The position numbers and the translations under genes were made by a program. Shown here one piece after another: positions 17,808 through 25,902 of a DNA stretch of 38,261 nucleotides. Position 1 is the stretch's first letter; the number at the start of each line of letters is the position of its first letter. The stretch is from Flavobacteriales bacterium (lineage in GTDB: Bacteria > Bacteroidota > Bacteroidia > Flavobacteriales_F > PHOS-HE28). The stretch is taken from NCBI GenBank assembly GCA_016787985.1, contig JAEUTC010000069.1, positions 1-38,261 on the forward strand. Reading direction: 5' to 3'. Below the pieces are notes generated by a model. It saw only the letters and a list, made by a program, of their open reading frames with translations. It ran no database searches and had not been told where the DNA came from.

Positions 17808-18383
17808 ATGGTCGATCGTAAGCCCCAAGAACGTTGCCCTTGGTGCCTCAAGGACGAGGTGTACATGGCCTACCACGATGAGGTATGGGGTTTCCCGGAG
17901 CACGATGACCGCAAGCTCTTCGCGAAGCTGATCCTGGATGGAGCGCAGGCCGGGCTGAGTTGGTATACCATCCTCATTCGCACCGAGGGCTATGCGCGGG
18001 CCTTCCATGGCTGGGACGCCGAGCGCATCGCGGGTTATGGCAAGAAGGATGTGGAGCGGCTCCTGAACGACCCCGGCATCATCCGGAACAGGCAGAAGAT
18101 CGAAAGCGCGATCAAGAATGCACAGGCCTATCTGCGGATCATGGAAGGCGGGCACGGCTCCTTCGATGCCTTCGTATGGAAGCACGTGGATCATCAGCCC
18201 GTCATGAACCGGTGGACATCCAGCGCGCAAGTCCCCGTGAGCACCCCCGTGAGCGATGCCTTGAGCAAGGACCTGAAGAAAGCAGGCTTCTCCTTCGTGG
18301 GCACCACCATCGTGTATGCGTACATGCAAGCCATCGGTATGGTGAACGATCACCTGTTGGGTTGTTGGCGCAGGAAGGTGTAG
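17808..18383 (+). CDS. tag: DNA-3-methyladenine glycosylase I (Tag)
   Basis: A 191-residue base-excision repair enzyme that removes 3-methyladenine from alkylated DNA. The start MVDRKPQERCPWC, the YHDEVWG motif, the DGAQAGLSWYTIL segment and the C-terminal NDHLLGC all match Tag. The zinc site of E. coli Tag (Cys4, His17, His175, Cys179) corresponds to Cys10, His23, His182 and Cys186. Length is normal (E. coli 187). It lies just after a terminator, so it probably has its own promoter. The fdhD gene follows after 29 nt. Confidence 0.94.
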   Translation: MVDRKPQERCPWCLKDEVYMAYHDEVWGFPEHDDRKLFAKLILDGAQAGLSWYTILIRTEGYARAFHGWDAERIAGYGKKDVERLLNDPGIIRNRQKIESAIKNAQAYLRIMEGGHGSFDAFVWKHVDHQPVMNRWTSSAQVPVSTPVSDALSKDLKKAGFSFVGTTIVYAYMQAIGMVNDHLLGCWRRKV

Positions 18384-18400
18384 AACCCGGATGGACGGGT

Positions 18401-18408
18401 TACCTTGT
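18401..18408 (+). promoter_or_regulatory. Candidate -7 box for fdhD
   Basis: TACCTTGT lies exactly 4 nt before the ATG at 18413, the same position as the boxes before 3034 and 8222. It has two mismatches to the last positions of TAnnTTTG, and no -33 element was seen. Confidence 0.3.
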
Positions 18409-18412
18409 GGGC

Positions 18413-19231
18413 ATGTCCAGCTCGGTGGTACCGGTGCGCGTGGCCACGGCGGAGGCCGCGGTCCACACGGAGCGCGAGGACTTGTTGGTGGTGGAGGAGC
18501 CGCTGGAGATCCGGCTGGGTTTCGGCGCGGTGGAGGATCGCAAGGAGATACGGCTCAGTGTCACCATGCGAACACCGGGCCACGACGCGGAGCTTGTCCG
18601 AGGGTTCCTCTTCACGGAAGGTATCGTGCAGGATGAAGAACGCCTACTGCGTATCGTACCCTGCCAGAACGTGAAGGCTGAAGAGCTCGGTAATGTCGTG
18701 CGTGCCGAACTGCATCCGTCCGTGGAGGTGGAGCCTGCGCAATGGCAGCGCAACTTCTACACCACCAGCAGCTGTGGCGTCTGTGGCAAGAGCAGCATCG
18801 AAGCCGTACATGTGCAGTGCCCGCGAAGGATCATCCCGTTCGGTCCGGTCGATCCGGTGCTCGTTACCGCGTTGCCTGAGCGCATGCGCGAAGCGCAGAC
18901 CGTGTTCCGCCACACCGGGGGCATCCATGCGGCCGCGCTGTTCAGCAGGAACGGGGAACTTCTGTCGGTGCGCGAAGATGTCGGTCGGCACAACGCGGTG
19001 GACAAGGTGATCGGAGCGGCCTTGGGATCACGGCTCCCACTAGCGGACACCATCCTGTTGGTGAGCGGTCGGGCTGGTTTCGAACTGGTCCAGAAATGTG
19101 TCGTGGCCGGTATCCCGATGATGGCTGCGGTCGGTGCGCCATCATCGCTAGCGGTTCAACTCGCCAAGGACAGTGGCCTCACATTGATCGGCTTCTTGCG
19201 CGGTGAACGTTACAATCGGTATGCACCATGA
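18413..19231 (+). CDS. fdhD: Formate dehydrogenase sulfurtransferase FdhD
   Basis: A 272-residue sulfur carrier that passes sulfur from a cysteine desulfurase to Mo-bis-MGD so that formate dehydrogenase becomes active. The catalytic CGVC pair falls at residues 121 and 124, the same numbers as in E. coli FdhD. Other motifs are EEPLEIRL, TPGHDAELVRGFLFTEGI, HTGGIHAAALF, REDVGRHNAVDK and VSGRAGFELVQK. The frame is open far upstream into tag, but only the ATG at 18413 gives a family-like N-terminus. It overlaps the GrpB gene by 4 nt. With mobA it implies a Mo-bis-MGD formate dehydrogenase elsewhere in the genome. Confidence 0.94.
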   Translation: MSSSVVPVRVATAEAAVHTEREDLLVVEEPLEIRLGFGAVEDRKEIRLSVTMRTPGHDAELVRGFLFTEGIVQDEERLLRIVPCQNVKAEELGNVVRAELHPSVEVEPAQWQRNFYTTSSCGVCGKSSIEAVHVQCPRRIIPFGPVDPVLVTALPERMREAQTVFRHTGGIHAAALFSRNGELLSVREDVGRHNAVDKVIGAALGSRLPLADTILLVSGRAGFELVQKCVVAGIPMMAAVGAPSSLAVQLAKDSGLTLIGFLRGERYNRYAP

Positions 19232-19809
19232 AGGACGAGACCACCCCGCACACCAAGCGGATCGCCGTACTGATGAAGGAGCGGATCGCCGTGGTGCCCT
19301 ACGACCCCGAGTGGCCTGCGCGTTATGCCGAGCTGGAGCTGCGCTTGAAGCGCCTATTGCCGAAGAACCTGGTGCAGCGCATCGCGCACATCGGTAGCAC
19401 GGCGGTGCCCGGCCTCAGTGCGAAACCGATCATCGACGTGCAGGTGGAGGTGAACGATCTCGCCGAAGTACGGGAACGGGTGGTCCCCATGATGGAGGAG
19501 GAGGGATACGAATTCATCTGGCGACCCAGCATCGGGGAGAGCGCACCGTTCTACGCCTGGTTCATCAAGCGTGACGACAAGGGTGAACGCACGGAGCACA
19601 TCCACATCGTGGCTCCGGACCATGTGAGCGCCGAGCGGATCATCTTCCGGGACCTGTTGCGTAGGTTCCCAGAGGAGGCGGCTGCGTATGAAGTGCTGAA
19701 GAATACCCTGTCCAAGAGATTCTCCAAGGATCGCGCGGCCTACACAGCGGGTAAGACCGAGTTCATCCAAGCGCTGCTACGGAAGGGTCGGGCGAGTGGT
19801 TTGCGCTGA
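19228..19809 (+). CDS. GrpB family protein (UPF0157, nucleotidyltransferase fold)
   Basis: A 193-residue protein with the GrpB hallmark HIGSTAVPGLSAKPIID (about residues 54-70), VVPYDPEWPARYAEL before it, and HIHIVAPDH later. The GSTA-PGL-KP-ID pattern resembles the GS(x)9-11DxD signature of nucleotidyltransferase-fold proteins. In this family it may support transfer to a small molecule or CoA-pathway-related chemistry, but the function is not established. It is translationally coupled to fdhD (ATGA overlap), which may be only operon packing. Confidence 0.88.
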   Translation: MKDETTPHTKRIAVLMKERIAVVPYDPEWPARYAELELRLKRLLPKNLVQRIAHIGSTAVPGLSAKPIIDVQVEVNDLAEVRERVVPMMEEEGYEFIWRPSIGESAPFYAWFIKRDDKGERTEHIHIVAPDHVSAERIIFRDLLRRFPEEAAAYEVLKNTLSKRFSKDRAAYTAGKTEFIQALLRKGRASGLR

Positions 19810-19821
19810 AAAGAAACACCC

Positions 19822-20232
19822 ATGCATGCAATGAGGACCCTCCTGTTCACCATCACGCTCTGCATCACGAGCGTGGGCTTTACACAACGCACCTTCGATG
19901 TGACCATCGCTGACAGCACGTACCGGATGAAGCAATACTGGTTGGTGATGTACACCTCCGGAGCGGATACCGTCGCCCTGGACAGCCTCACTTCCGCGAC
20001 CTTGCAACAGGCGCACCTGGCTCACCAGGATGAACAGTCCAAGCGCGGCTTGATCGTCATGGCGGGCCCGTTCGGAAAGAACGACCACACCTGGCGCGGC
20101 CTGTTGCTCTACGATTGTGATTCGGAGGAAGAAGTTGAGGGATACCTGCGACAAGACCCGTACGTCAAGCGCGGTCGCTTGGCGTACTCCATCGCTCCTT
20201 GGTACGGGGCGGTGGGCACGGTATTGCCGTAA
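19822..20232 (+). CDS. YciI-like domain protein with signal peptide
   Basis: A 136-residue protein (133 if the ATG at 19831 is used). A hydrophobic N-terminus (TLLFTITLCITSVGF) with TQR cleavage context looks like a signal peptide. The rest is a YCII-related domain: YWLVMYTSG strand, HLAHQDEQSKRGLIVMAGPF, GLLLYDCDSEEEVEGYL and DPYVKRGRLAYSIAPW. YciI proteins are small ferredoxin-fold proteins, often with a His-Asp pair proposed for catalysis, and are usually cytoplasmic. Export here is an unusual feature. It lies 12 nt after the GrpB gene and is probably co-transcribed. Confidence 0.8.
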   Translation: MHAMRTLLFTITLCITSVGFTQRTFDVTIADSTYRMKQYWLVMYTSGADTVALDSLTSATLQQAHLAHQDEQSKRGLIVMAGPFGKNDHTWRGLLLYDCDSEEEVEGYLRQDPYVKRGRLAYSIAPWYGAVGTVLP

Positions 20233-20234
20233 GT

Positions 20235-20612
20235 CTATTTCGAACTCAGCAACCACGCGTGCGTGTGGTCGCCTTTGGCGGAACGCCAGAAATAGCAGAA
20301 GCGGTTACGCTTGCTGTTCAACAAGGCCTGCACTTCCGGATGGTCCTTGTGGGGGTAATACATCCGGATACGCCCTGTGTTCGTGTCGATCGAAGGAGCG
20401 GGGATGACACCATCACCAGTGAAGGAAACCTGCAGGCTGCGAGCGATGCTGCCGACCCGTGCCGGTGTGCCGAGGAAAAGCAGGTCGCCGTTGGCGGTGG
20501 GGATCGCCTTGGTCACACGCATCACTTCCAAGGCTCCGCTGCTTCCCAAATGCAGCGCCGTGCGCAGACCACCCTCCTTGTACTGGTCGGGAGCTTGTAC
20601 TGGTGAACCCAT
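20235..20612 (-). CDS. Conserved-looking hypothetical protein, 125 aa
   Basis: I do not recognise this family. The minus-strand frame has the codon use of the neighbours (GC-rich third positions, balanced amino acids), whereas overlapping plus-strand frames read as Cys/Arg-rich shadows. No signal peptide or membrane segment is seen. The sequence shows a beta-rich middle (LLFLGTPARVG, LQVSFTGDGVIPAPSID) and a basic, aromatic C-terminus (NRFCYFWRSAKGDHTHAWLL). Its stop lies 2 nt from the stop of the YciI-like gene, so the two genes converge. It is a small cytoplasmic protein of unknown role. Confidence 0.65.
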   Translation of the reverse strand: MGSPVQAPDQYKEGGLRTALHLGSSGALEVMRVTKAIPTANGDLLFLGTPARVGSIARSLQVSFTGDGVIPAPSIDTNTGRIRMYYPHKDHPEVQALLNSKRNRFCYFWRSAKGDHTHAWLLSSK

Positions 20613-20764
20613 GGCAGTCTCGTTTGATGCTGTGAAGTTCGGCCGATCCGGACGACATCGCTGTGCTTCAGCTCACCAAGGGCCAAAACTTCATATTGGC
20701 TTAACATGGGTCCGGCGTGCCATTCGGTCTAGAAGCCTCAGGGCCAAGCCTGAACCGATCGATC

Positions 20765-20772
20765 TACTTTCG
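20765..20772 (+). promoter_or_regulatory. Candidate -7 box for small membrane protein gene
   Basis: TACTTTCG lies 16 nt before the ATG at 20789. It is similar to, but shorter-spaced than, the TAnnTTTG consensus. The nearest upstream gene is divergent, so a promoter is required in this region. Confidence 0.3.
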
Positions 20773-20788
20773 ACCGGTCATATCCACC

Positions 20789-21160
20789 ATGCGCCCCATC
20801 CTCGCCATTCTGTCGGCTACCGTATGGATCTCCATCAACGAGTTCCTGCGCAACCAGATCGCCCTCATCGATCATTGGACCGGACACTACTCAAGCATGG
20901 GACTCGTCTTTCCCGGGGAACCGATCAATGGTGCCGTTTGGGGTATATGGTCCTTGTGCTTCGCGATCGCCATCCACTTCCTTGCCCGTCGGTTCGGTCT
21001 TCTGGAGACCGGCGCCCTGGCATGGGGTGTGGGTTTCGTGCTCATGTGGCTGGTGGTGGGCAACATGGGGGTGTTGCCGGTGAGCATTCTGCCGTACGCC
21101 ATTCCGTGGAGCCTTGCTGAAGCGTTCGGCGCGGTGTGGATCGTGAAGAAGCTGGCCTGA
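20789..21160 (+). CDS. Small integral membrane protein, four predicted TM helices
   Basis: A 123-residue hydrophobic protein from the ATG at 20789; an upstream in-frame ATG at 20717 adds a polar stretch without family support. Predicted helices are near residues 2-20, 45-63, 75-95 and 100-118. Recognisable fragments are SINEFLRNQ at the N-terminus, LVFPGEPINGAVWGIWSL and GFVLMWLVVGNMGVLP. I recall a conserved, uncharacterised Bacteroidota membrane family with this PINGxxWGIWSL pattern but cannot name it. A transporter or lipid-related function cannot be inferred. The next gene starts 56 nt downstream. Confidence 0.75.
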   Translation: MRPILAILSATVWISINEFLRNQIALIDHWTGHYSSMGLVFPGEPINGAVWGIWSLCFAIAIHFLARRFGLLETGALAWGVGFVLMWLVVGNMGVLPVSILPYAIPWSLAEAFGAVWIVKKLA

Positions 21161-21216
21161 TCACTGCGAGGCTGTCGGCGCTTGTAACAAAGCGGCGACT
21201 CGTCCGTCCCGTGGAC

Positions 21217-21930
21217 ATGGGAACAGCTGTCGAACACCTCCGGTTACGAAGTCAATTGCGTTGGTGGAAGTGGATGACTTTGTTGAGTTTGATCTCCACC
21301 GTGATCCTCTGGTGGTACGTCCTACAGCCGAAGGACGCTGCTCGGTTCGGGCTACTCCGTGCGAAGGGGATCATCGTGGAGGATACCCTCGGTCGGGACC
21401 GCATCTTGATAGGCGCTCCCTTCCCGACATCGGCCCAACGGGTGCGCACGGATACCGCTGCCGTTCGTGCGGTATGGTCCGAACGTTTCGGTGGTGATCG
21501 CTACATGGAGTGGTACAAGGACTATCGGCATGATGGTGTTGGCATGCTGGTGCTGAATGCCGAGGGTTATGATCGTGTCCTCATCGGTGAACAGCTTCCC
21601 GATCCCAACACCGGGGTGCGGATCGGCTCCCCCACGGGCGTGTTCTGGAACGATCACGAAGGCATAGAGTTGGGTGGATTGGGGGCACTGCGGCTGCATG
21701 AGGACAGCACCTACCGCAACGGACTCGGCTTGGACGATCAGGATGGCGAAGGCATGCACTTGATGATCCTGGAAGACGGCTCGAAAATGCTGCGCACGGT
21801 GCACCCTGGTGGCATGCTGCTACAAGGGCGGTTGGCGGCGCGCGGGCATTTCGGCGATACGGTCGACTTCATCGGCGCGCGTTCGATCGGCACCGACGGC
21901 AGCGTGAAGAAGGAGATCGCGTTCGAGTGA
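21217..21930 (+). CDS. Membrane-anchored hypothetical protein with repeated GxDRxLIG strands
   Basis: A 237-residue protein from the ATG at 21217; a GTG at 21136 inside the previous gene is possible but less likely. After about 18 residues there is one transmembrane helix (WMTLLSLISTVILWWYVL). The outer part is beta-rich with related strands: VEDTLGRDRILIG and LNAEGYDRVLIG. A GVFWNDHEGIELGGLGALRL segment recalls a widespread uncharacterised family with NDEGTENGGL. It is probably anchored by its N-terminus with the beta domain outside the cytoplasm. No catalytic residues are evident. It converges with the propeller gene, 10 nt between stops. Confidence 0.7.
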   Translation: MGTAVEHLRLRSQLRWWKWMTLLSLISTVILWWYVLQPKDAARFGLLRAKGIIVEDTLGRDRILIGAPFPTSAQRVRTDTAAVRAVWSERFGGDRYMEWYKDYRHDGVGMLVLNAEGYDRVLIGEQLPDPNTGVRIGSPTGVFWNDHEGIELGGLGALRLHEDSTYRNGLGLDDQDGEGMHLMILEDGSKMLRTVHPGGMLLQGRLAARGHFGDTVDFIGARSIGTDGSVKKEIAFE

Positions 21931-21940
21931 GCGAACAGTG

Positions 21941-23110
21941 TCAACGCATCTCTTGGATCCCGTCGCGCGAGATGTGCTCGAAGCGTTTGCCGTTGAAGCC
22001 GAAGAGCCCACCACTGAAGCCGAACCAGAGCGTGCCCTTGCGGTCTTCGAGGATGCTCTGCACCCCGAAGTTCTGGATCAGATCTGGCCGATCGGTCTCA
22101 GCGAAGAGCTCGAACGGTTGACGGTCCGTACGAAGCAGTGAAGGAGGCGTGTAGCGATAGGCTCCTACACCGACCGCAGCGATCCAGACGTGACCTATAC
22201 GCGTCGCGTGTACGGTATACACGTCGTGCGCAGTAAGTCCCTTCACATCGGTGAAACGCATGAAGGTCTTGCCATCGTAGCGCGCCACACCACCTTCTTT
22301 TATCGGCGGGAAGTCCGACGTGATGCACCCGAACCAAAGGTTGCCTTCCACATCTTCGGTGATGCTCGCCACGTTGTTGCTGCAAAGACCGTCCTCTTTG
22401 GTGAAATGCGTGAACGAAGTGCCATCATACATGGTCGCGCCGTAGCCATCCCGACCGAACCAGAGGCGGCCCTTGCTGTCCTCGATGATCTCCCACACCT
22501 TGCCTTTCACCCACTTGTGCGAGGGGTCCTTGATGGTCGGAACAGGGATGTCGAAGGGCTGGAAGCGCGTGCCATCGAAGCGAAAGGCGCCATCGTTGGT
22601 GCCGGCCCAGAGCGTGCCGTTGCGGTCTACGAGCAGCACACAGCCCGGCCCATGTAAGCCTTGTTCAGTCTTGTATGGCGTGAACGTAGTGCCATCGTAA
22701 CGCGTGGCACCGTCGTGAGATCCGATCCAGAGGTGGCCCTGCCGATCCTCCACGATGCTGCAAGAGACCATATCGGCAAGTCCGTCAGCGGTGGTGAAGT
22801 ACGTTAGCCGTTCACCGGGAACGACCGATGGTTTGGGTGTATAGCGGATCACACCATCGCCTACCGTACCGAACCAGAGGCTGCCTTTGCTGTCCTCGAA
22901 GGCGGAGACGATGTAGGCACTGAGCGGTGCGGTGTCCGTCGCGGTGACAAGGGTCGTAGTGCTCTCAGCCCGAGCTTGAGTAGGGCTCGTGGTCACCTGC
23001 GCTTGACATGCGAACATTAAGAATGGTCCGCCAAGAAGCCAAGTCGAGGGGATGATGCTCGTGTGCTGCACGTGGGAAGGATCTCTGGACAAGGTAGACG
23101 TCCTCACCAT
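21941..23110 (-). CDS. Reg_prop beta-propeller lipoprotein
   Basis: A 389-residue protein from the ATG at 23110; ATG 23134 is also in frame, and a downstream GTG near codon 13 would give a shorter leader. The N-terminal hydrophobic stretch ends in a lipobox-like LMFAC, so a lipoprotein anchor is likely. The rest consists of about seven two-component-regulator propeller (Reg_prop) repeats, marked by SLWFGT, HLWIGS, TLWAGT, RLWFGR, NLWFGC, HVWIAA and TLWFGF, each followed by a GxxRYDG-type strand. In hybrid two-component systems such repeats sense carbohydrates. Here there is no kinase or output domain, so it is a stand-alone sensor or binding propeller of unknown ligand. Confidence 0.85.
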   Translation of the reverse strand: MVRTSTLSRDPSHVQHTSIIPSTWLLGGPFLMFACQAQVTTSPTQARAESTTTLVTATDTAPLSAYIVSAFEDSKGSLWFGTVGDGVIRYTPKPSVVPGERLTYFTTADGLADMVSCSIVEDRQGHLWIGSHDGATRYDGTTFTPYKTEQGLHGPGCVLLVDRNGTLWAGTNDGAFRFDGTRFQPFDIPVPTIKDPSHKWVKGKVWEIIEDSKGRLWFGRDGYGATMYDGTSFTHFTKEDGLCSNNVASITEDVEGNLWFGCITSDFPPIKEGGVARYDGKTFMRFTDVKGLTAHDVYTVHATRIGHVWIAAVGVGAYRYTPPSLLRTDRQPFELFAETDRPDLIQNFGVQSILEDRKGTLWFGFSGGLFGFNGKRFEHISRDGIQEMR

Positions 23111-23204
23111 CTCAAGGCCGCGGCCGAGGCACAAGGATCGTTAACGATAGCGGAGGAGCTGGTCGATCAGCCTTCGCTCAGCAGCCGCTATACCGAAAGT
23201 TATA

Positions 23205-23235
23205 TTGACATGGGATGTGTCGGATCGTTGCTTTG
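23205..23235 (+). promoter_or_regulatory. Candidate Bacteroidota promoter for T9SS gene at 23256
   Basis: TTG (23205-23207, within TTGACA) is followed by a 20-nt spacer and TTGCTTTG (23228-23235), close to the Bacteroidota TTG-N19-21-TAnnTTTG arrangement. The start codon is 20 nt downstream of the box. Both elements sit at the expected spacing. Confidence 0.5.
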
Positions 23236-23255
23236 GCGCTTCAAATCCCACGCCC

Positions 23256-24215
23256 ATGCGCCTCGCATCAACCCTCTTCCTGGTCTTAGCACTTTCTTGG
23301 ATGGCCCATGCGCAAAGCGTACTCGTCTACAGGAACGATTTCGTGACACCCAATGCTCCGCCGGTCAATGCCAGTTGTCAGCAGGACTTCAGCGATACGC
23401 CGGTGAACACTTTGTGGGAGGGCACTGGCACGGGAACGTTCAGTGGTGCCTTTCAACAGACCAGCACCGTGGAGACCATCAGCATCAATGGCCCCGCCGA
23501 TGTCTATGACGATCCCACGAACGAGCACGGCGATTTTTGCCTGGGCATGCTCAACACGCACTTCGGTGACAAGCTCGCCCTGCTCATCGACCGCGAAGGG
23601 TTTCCGTTCGTGAACCTCTCCATGGACATGTCCGCGATCAACACCACCTGTGGAGGCCCCTTCATCCTGGGCACGCCGAACTTCCTGGTCGAAGCGTTGG
23701 ATGCTCCCGGAGGGGTCTTCGATATCGGTACCGCCGTGGTGCTCTCCTCCGATACGCTCGTCGGTAGTGCACCCAATGCGCCGAGCGGAGCGGGTAGTTT
23801 CGTGTTCAATTGGGCCACGGCCACCGGCTCTTTGGATGTGAGTGCCAGCACGGAAGACCAAGTGGCCATTCGCTTCACACTGCTCAACACGGGCGCCACG
23901 CCCACTGCGCCGATCTACTCGGCCTTCGACGACATCTACATCGAGGCATCCACCGTGGAGGTCATCAGCAGCGTGCCCGAGCACAGGGAGCTGGATCTAC
24001 AGGTGTGGCCGAATCCCGCGATGGACCACCTCATCATCAGCGGTGCCGCGAATGGCACTGCCGTGGAGCTTGTTTCGGTCATCGGCGAGCAGGTGGCCTT
24101 GTTGACCACCTCATCCCTTGGTGTGGTGGATGTGTCCGCGTTGGCGCCTGGTACCTACGTGTTGCAGATGAACATGGATGGAGCGCGTCGTCAAGCGCGA
24201 TTCGTGAAGCACTGA
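23256..24215 (+). CDS. T9SS type A sorting domain protein, unknown N-terminal domain
   Basis: A 319-residue secreted protein from the ATG at 23256. The signal peptide ends at AHAQ. The central 210 residues form a beta-rich, possibly jelly-roll-like domain (VLVYRNDF at its start, VNLSMDMSAINTTCGG, AIRFTLLNTGATP, YSAFDDIYIEA), which in related Bacteroidota proteins resembles carbohydrate-binding or lectin-type folds; this is inference. The last about 75 residues are a T9SS sorting domain (LQVWPNPAMDHLII ... GTYVLQMNMDG). It is expected to cross the outer membrane by the T9SS. Confidence 0.85.
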   Translation: MRLASTLFLVLALSWMAHAQSVLVYRNDFVTPNAPPVNASCQQDFSDTPVNTLWEGTGTGTFSGAFQQTSTVETISINGPADVYDDPTNEHGDFCLGMLNTHFGDKLALLIDREGFPFVNLSMDMSAINTTCGGPFILGTPNFLVEALDAPGGVFDIGTAVVLSSDTLVGSAPNAPSGAGSFVFNWATATGSLDVSASTEDQVAIRFTLLNTGATPTAPIYSAFDDIYIEASTVEVISSVPEHRELDLQVWPNPAMDHLIISGAANGTAVELVSVIGEQVALLTTSSLGVVDVSALAPGTYVLQMNMDGARRQARFVKH

Positions 24216-24299
24216 CAGGTACGCTCGCCTCCATGGCGGGTGTCTCTTGGACTTCGGCGTGGGATCTGTAGCGGTAGCGCTCATCAGACCGCACTACGC

Positions 24300-24746
24300 A
24301 TGATCCACCATAGCCTCCGCATCGCCCTCTTGATGTGCCTTCCACTGCATGCCGCAGCCCAACCCGGCGCCAGCGCACAGGAACTCCCGCTGATCACCGC
24401 CACGTTGATGGACTACATCGACGGCACCGCCAACGGCGACCCCGAGCAGGTGCGGCGCGCCTTCCATCCGGACTTCAACCTGTATACCGTGAACGATGCG
24501 GATAGTTTGTTGGTCCGTTCTGGCACCAAGTACATCGAGGGCATCAAGCCGGGCGAGAAGAATACGCGCCAGGGCCGTATCATTTCCATCGATGTGGAAG
24601 GCAACACCGCCATGGCAAAAGCGGAGATCGTCGTACCGGGTTGGCGGATCTTCACGGACTACTTCCTGCTGCTGAAGTACGAAGGCGCATGGAGGATCGT
24701 GCAGAAGAGCTACAGTTGGCGGGCGTGGTCGAAGGAGGAGAAGTGA
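24300..24746 (+). CDS. NTF2-like / lumazine-binding-like exported protein
   Basis: A 148-residue protein from the ATG at 24300; an in-frame ATG at 24240 precedes the signal peptide with unlikely sequence. The signal peptide ends near HAAAQ. The mature part is a single NTF2-like domain: LMDYIDGTANGDPEQVRRAFHPDFNLYTV, KYIEGIKPGEK, ISIDVEGNTAMAKAEIVVPG and TDYFLLLKYEGAWRIVQKSY. This matches the putative lumazine-binding (Lumazine_bd_2/SnoaL-like) group. Such proteins bind small hydrophobic ligands or support isomerase-type chemistry; the ligand here is unknown. Secretion suggests a periplasmic role. Confidence 0.82.
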   Translation: MIHHSLRIALLMCLPLHAAAQPGASAQELPLITATLMDYIDGTANGDPEQVRRAFHPDFNLYTVNDADSLLVRSGTKYIEGIKPGEKNTRQGRIISIDVEGNTAMAKAEIVVPGWRIFTDYFLLLKYEGAWRIVQKSYSWRAWSKEEK

Positions 24747-24867
24747 CCGGTCAAGGCGGGTAGGTGGATCATTCCAGCCAGGGTTGGAAAGATGTGTTCA
24801 AGGTGTACTCCGCTGGGAAGCAGCGTATTCCATATTGCACACGTCTACTTGGCAAAGCCACCACATC

Positions 24868-25758
24868 ATGCGCATTCCAATGACCTTTTTCGTGCTCCTC
24901 CCCACGTTAGCAGGCGCACAGGTCGACTACCTCGCCAACGACCCGGTCTGGCGAGTTACATCGGTATGCAATCAACTAGGTAGCATCGGATCTCCGTGCA
25001 TCATGACCGATGATCACCAGTATATGCTTGCCGGTGATACGCTCATCGCCGGCCATGTGTATAAGAGCACGCTGCGCACAGGAAGCACGCACGGGAGCTG
25101 GCAGGGGCAACTGCCGGCACCACCTAGCTGCATCGATCACATTATCTATGGGCCGGAACGCAGCACGCCTATCCGCCAGGAAGGGCGAGCGCTCTATGTG
25201 TGGAACGGTGATGCCGAAGAGTTGCTTTTCGACTTCGATCTGGAAGTGGGCGATATGCTTCCGACCTCCTTCAATAACTTTGATGAGAGTATGGAAGTGG
25301 TCGACCTGGACAGCATTCAACTGAGCGGTGAATGGCGTAGGGTCTACACAGTAAGTGGAACCTCAACTCATACCATCGTGGAGGGCATTGGATCCGATCG
25401 AGGCCTCTTCGAGCCCATCGGCGCCATCTTGGAGTGCGGTCACGACTTCGAGTGTTTCAGCCTCAATGGTGAGTCCGTGTATCCCGGTGCGGAGTGCAAC
25501 ATCATCATGGCCATCGCGGGTTCCCAAGAGCAACCCATCGACATCCGTTTCGATGCGGCCAATGCACTGCTCACCGTGGTGATACCCGACGGCTCAGCGG
25601 CTACGGCGGTTCAGGTGCTTGACGTGAACGGACGCTTGTGCCTCCAGACGCGGCTCAATGCCACGGGCGGCCAGGTCGACCTCGGTTCGCTTGCCATAGG
25701 AACGTACATGGTACGGATCGGCGCGCGCACGGAGCGGGTGGTGGTGGCGCGATACTGA
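24868..25758 (+). CDS. T9SS type A sorting domain protein, Bacteroidota-type
   Basis: A 296-residue exported protein from the ATG at 24868 (MRIPMTFFVLLPTLAGAQ signal). The mature part begins VDYLANDPVWRV, contains Cys-rich loops (SPCIMTDDHQYML, CIDHIIYG, CGHDFECFSLNGESVYPGAEC) and ends with a T9SS sorting domain (LLTVVIPDGS ... QVDLGSLAIGTYMVRI). The xVWRxTxxCN ... DDxQYxLxGDT layout is one I recall from many uncharacterised flavobacterial T9SS proteins, but I cannot give it a function. It probably acts outside the cell. Confidence 0.82.
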   Translation: MRIPMTFFVLLPTLAGAQVDYLANDPVWRVTSVCNQLGSIGSPCIMTDDHQYMLAGDTLIAGHVYKSTLRTGSTHGSWQGQLPAPPSCIDHIIYGPERSTPIRQEGRALYVWNGDAEELLFDFDLEVGDMLPTSFNNFDESMEVVDLDSIQLSGEWRRVYTVSGTSTHTIVEGIGSDRGLFEPIGAILECGHDFECFSLNGESVYPGAECNIIMAIAGSQEQPIDIRFDAANALLTVVIPDGSAATAVQVLDVNGRLCLQTRLNATGGQVDLGSLAIGTYMVRIGARTERVVVARY

Positions 25759-25810
25759 AGCTCGAGCCTGATGATCGAGGCATGGCGAGGCGTCATGGTC
25801 GATGCTTCAT

Positions 25811-25871
25811 CACTCCTTCCTTCATGGGGATCGACCTTTCATCAATGGTGGATCTTAGGCATGAAGGAGTG
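25811..25871. other. Inverted repeat between T9SS gene and SDR gene
   Basis: CACTCCTTC (25811-25819) pairs with GAAGGAGTG in CATGAAGGAGTGC (25860-25872), leaving a loop of about 43 nt. It could be a leader structure or an operator for the downstream SDR gene. The arms are short, so chance is possible. Confidence 0.25.
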
Positions 25872-25902
25872 CATCTAACTTCGTAGTTCTTTCCACCACC
25901 CC

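Noticed and set aside
15002..17866. 954-codon minus-strand open frame opposite the delta-60 repeat gene
   Set aside because: It lies antisense to a gene with seven clear repeats, a signal peptide and a T9SS domain; its His/Arg/Ala/Gly-rich composition is a shadow of GC-rich codon use.
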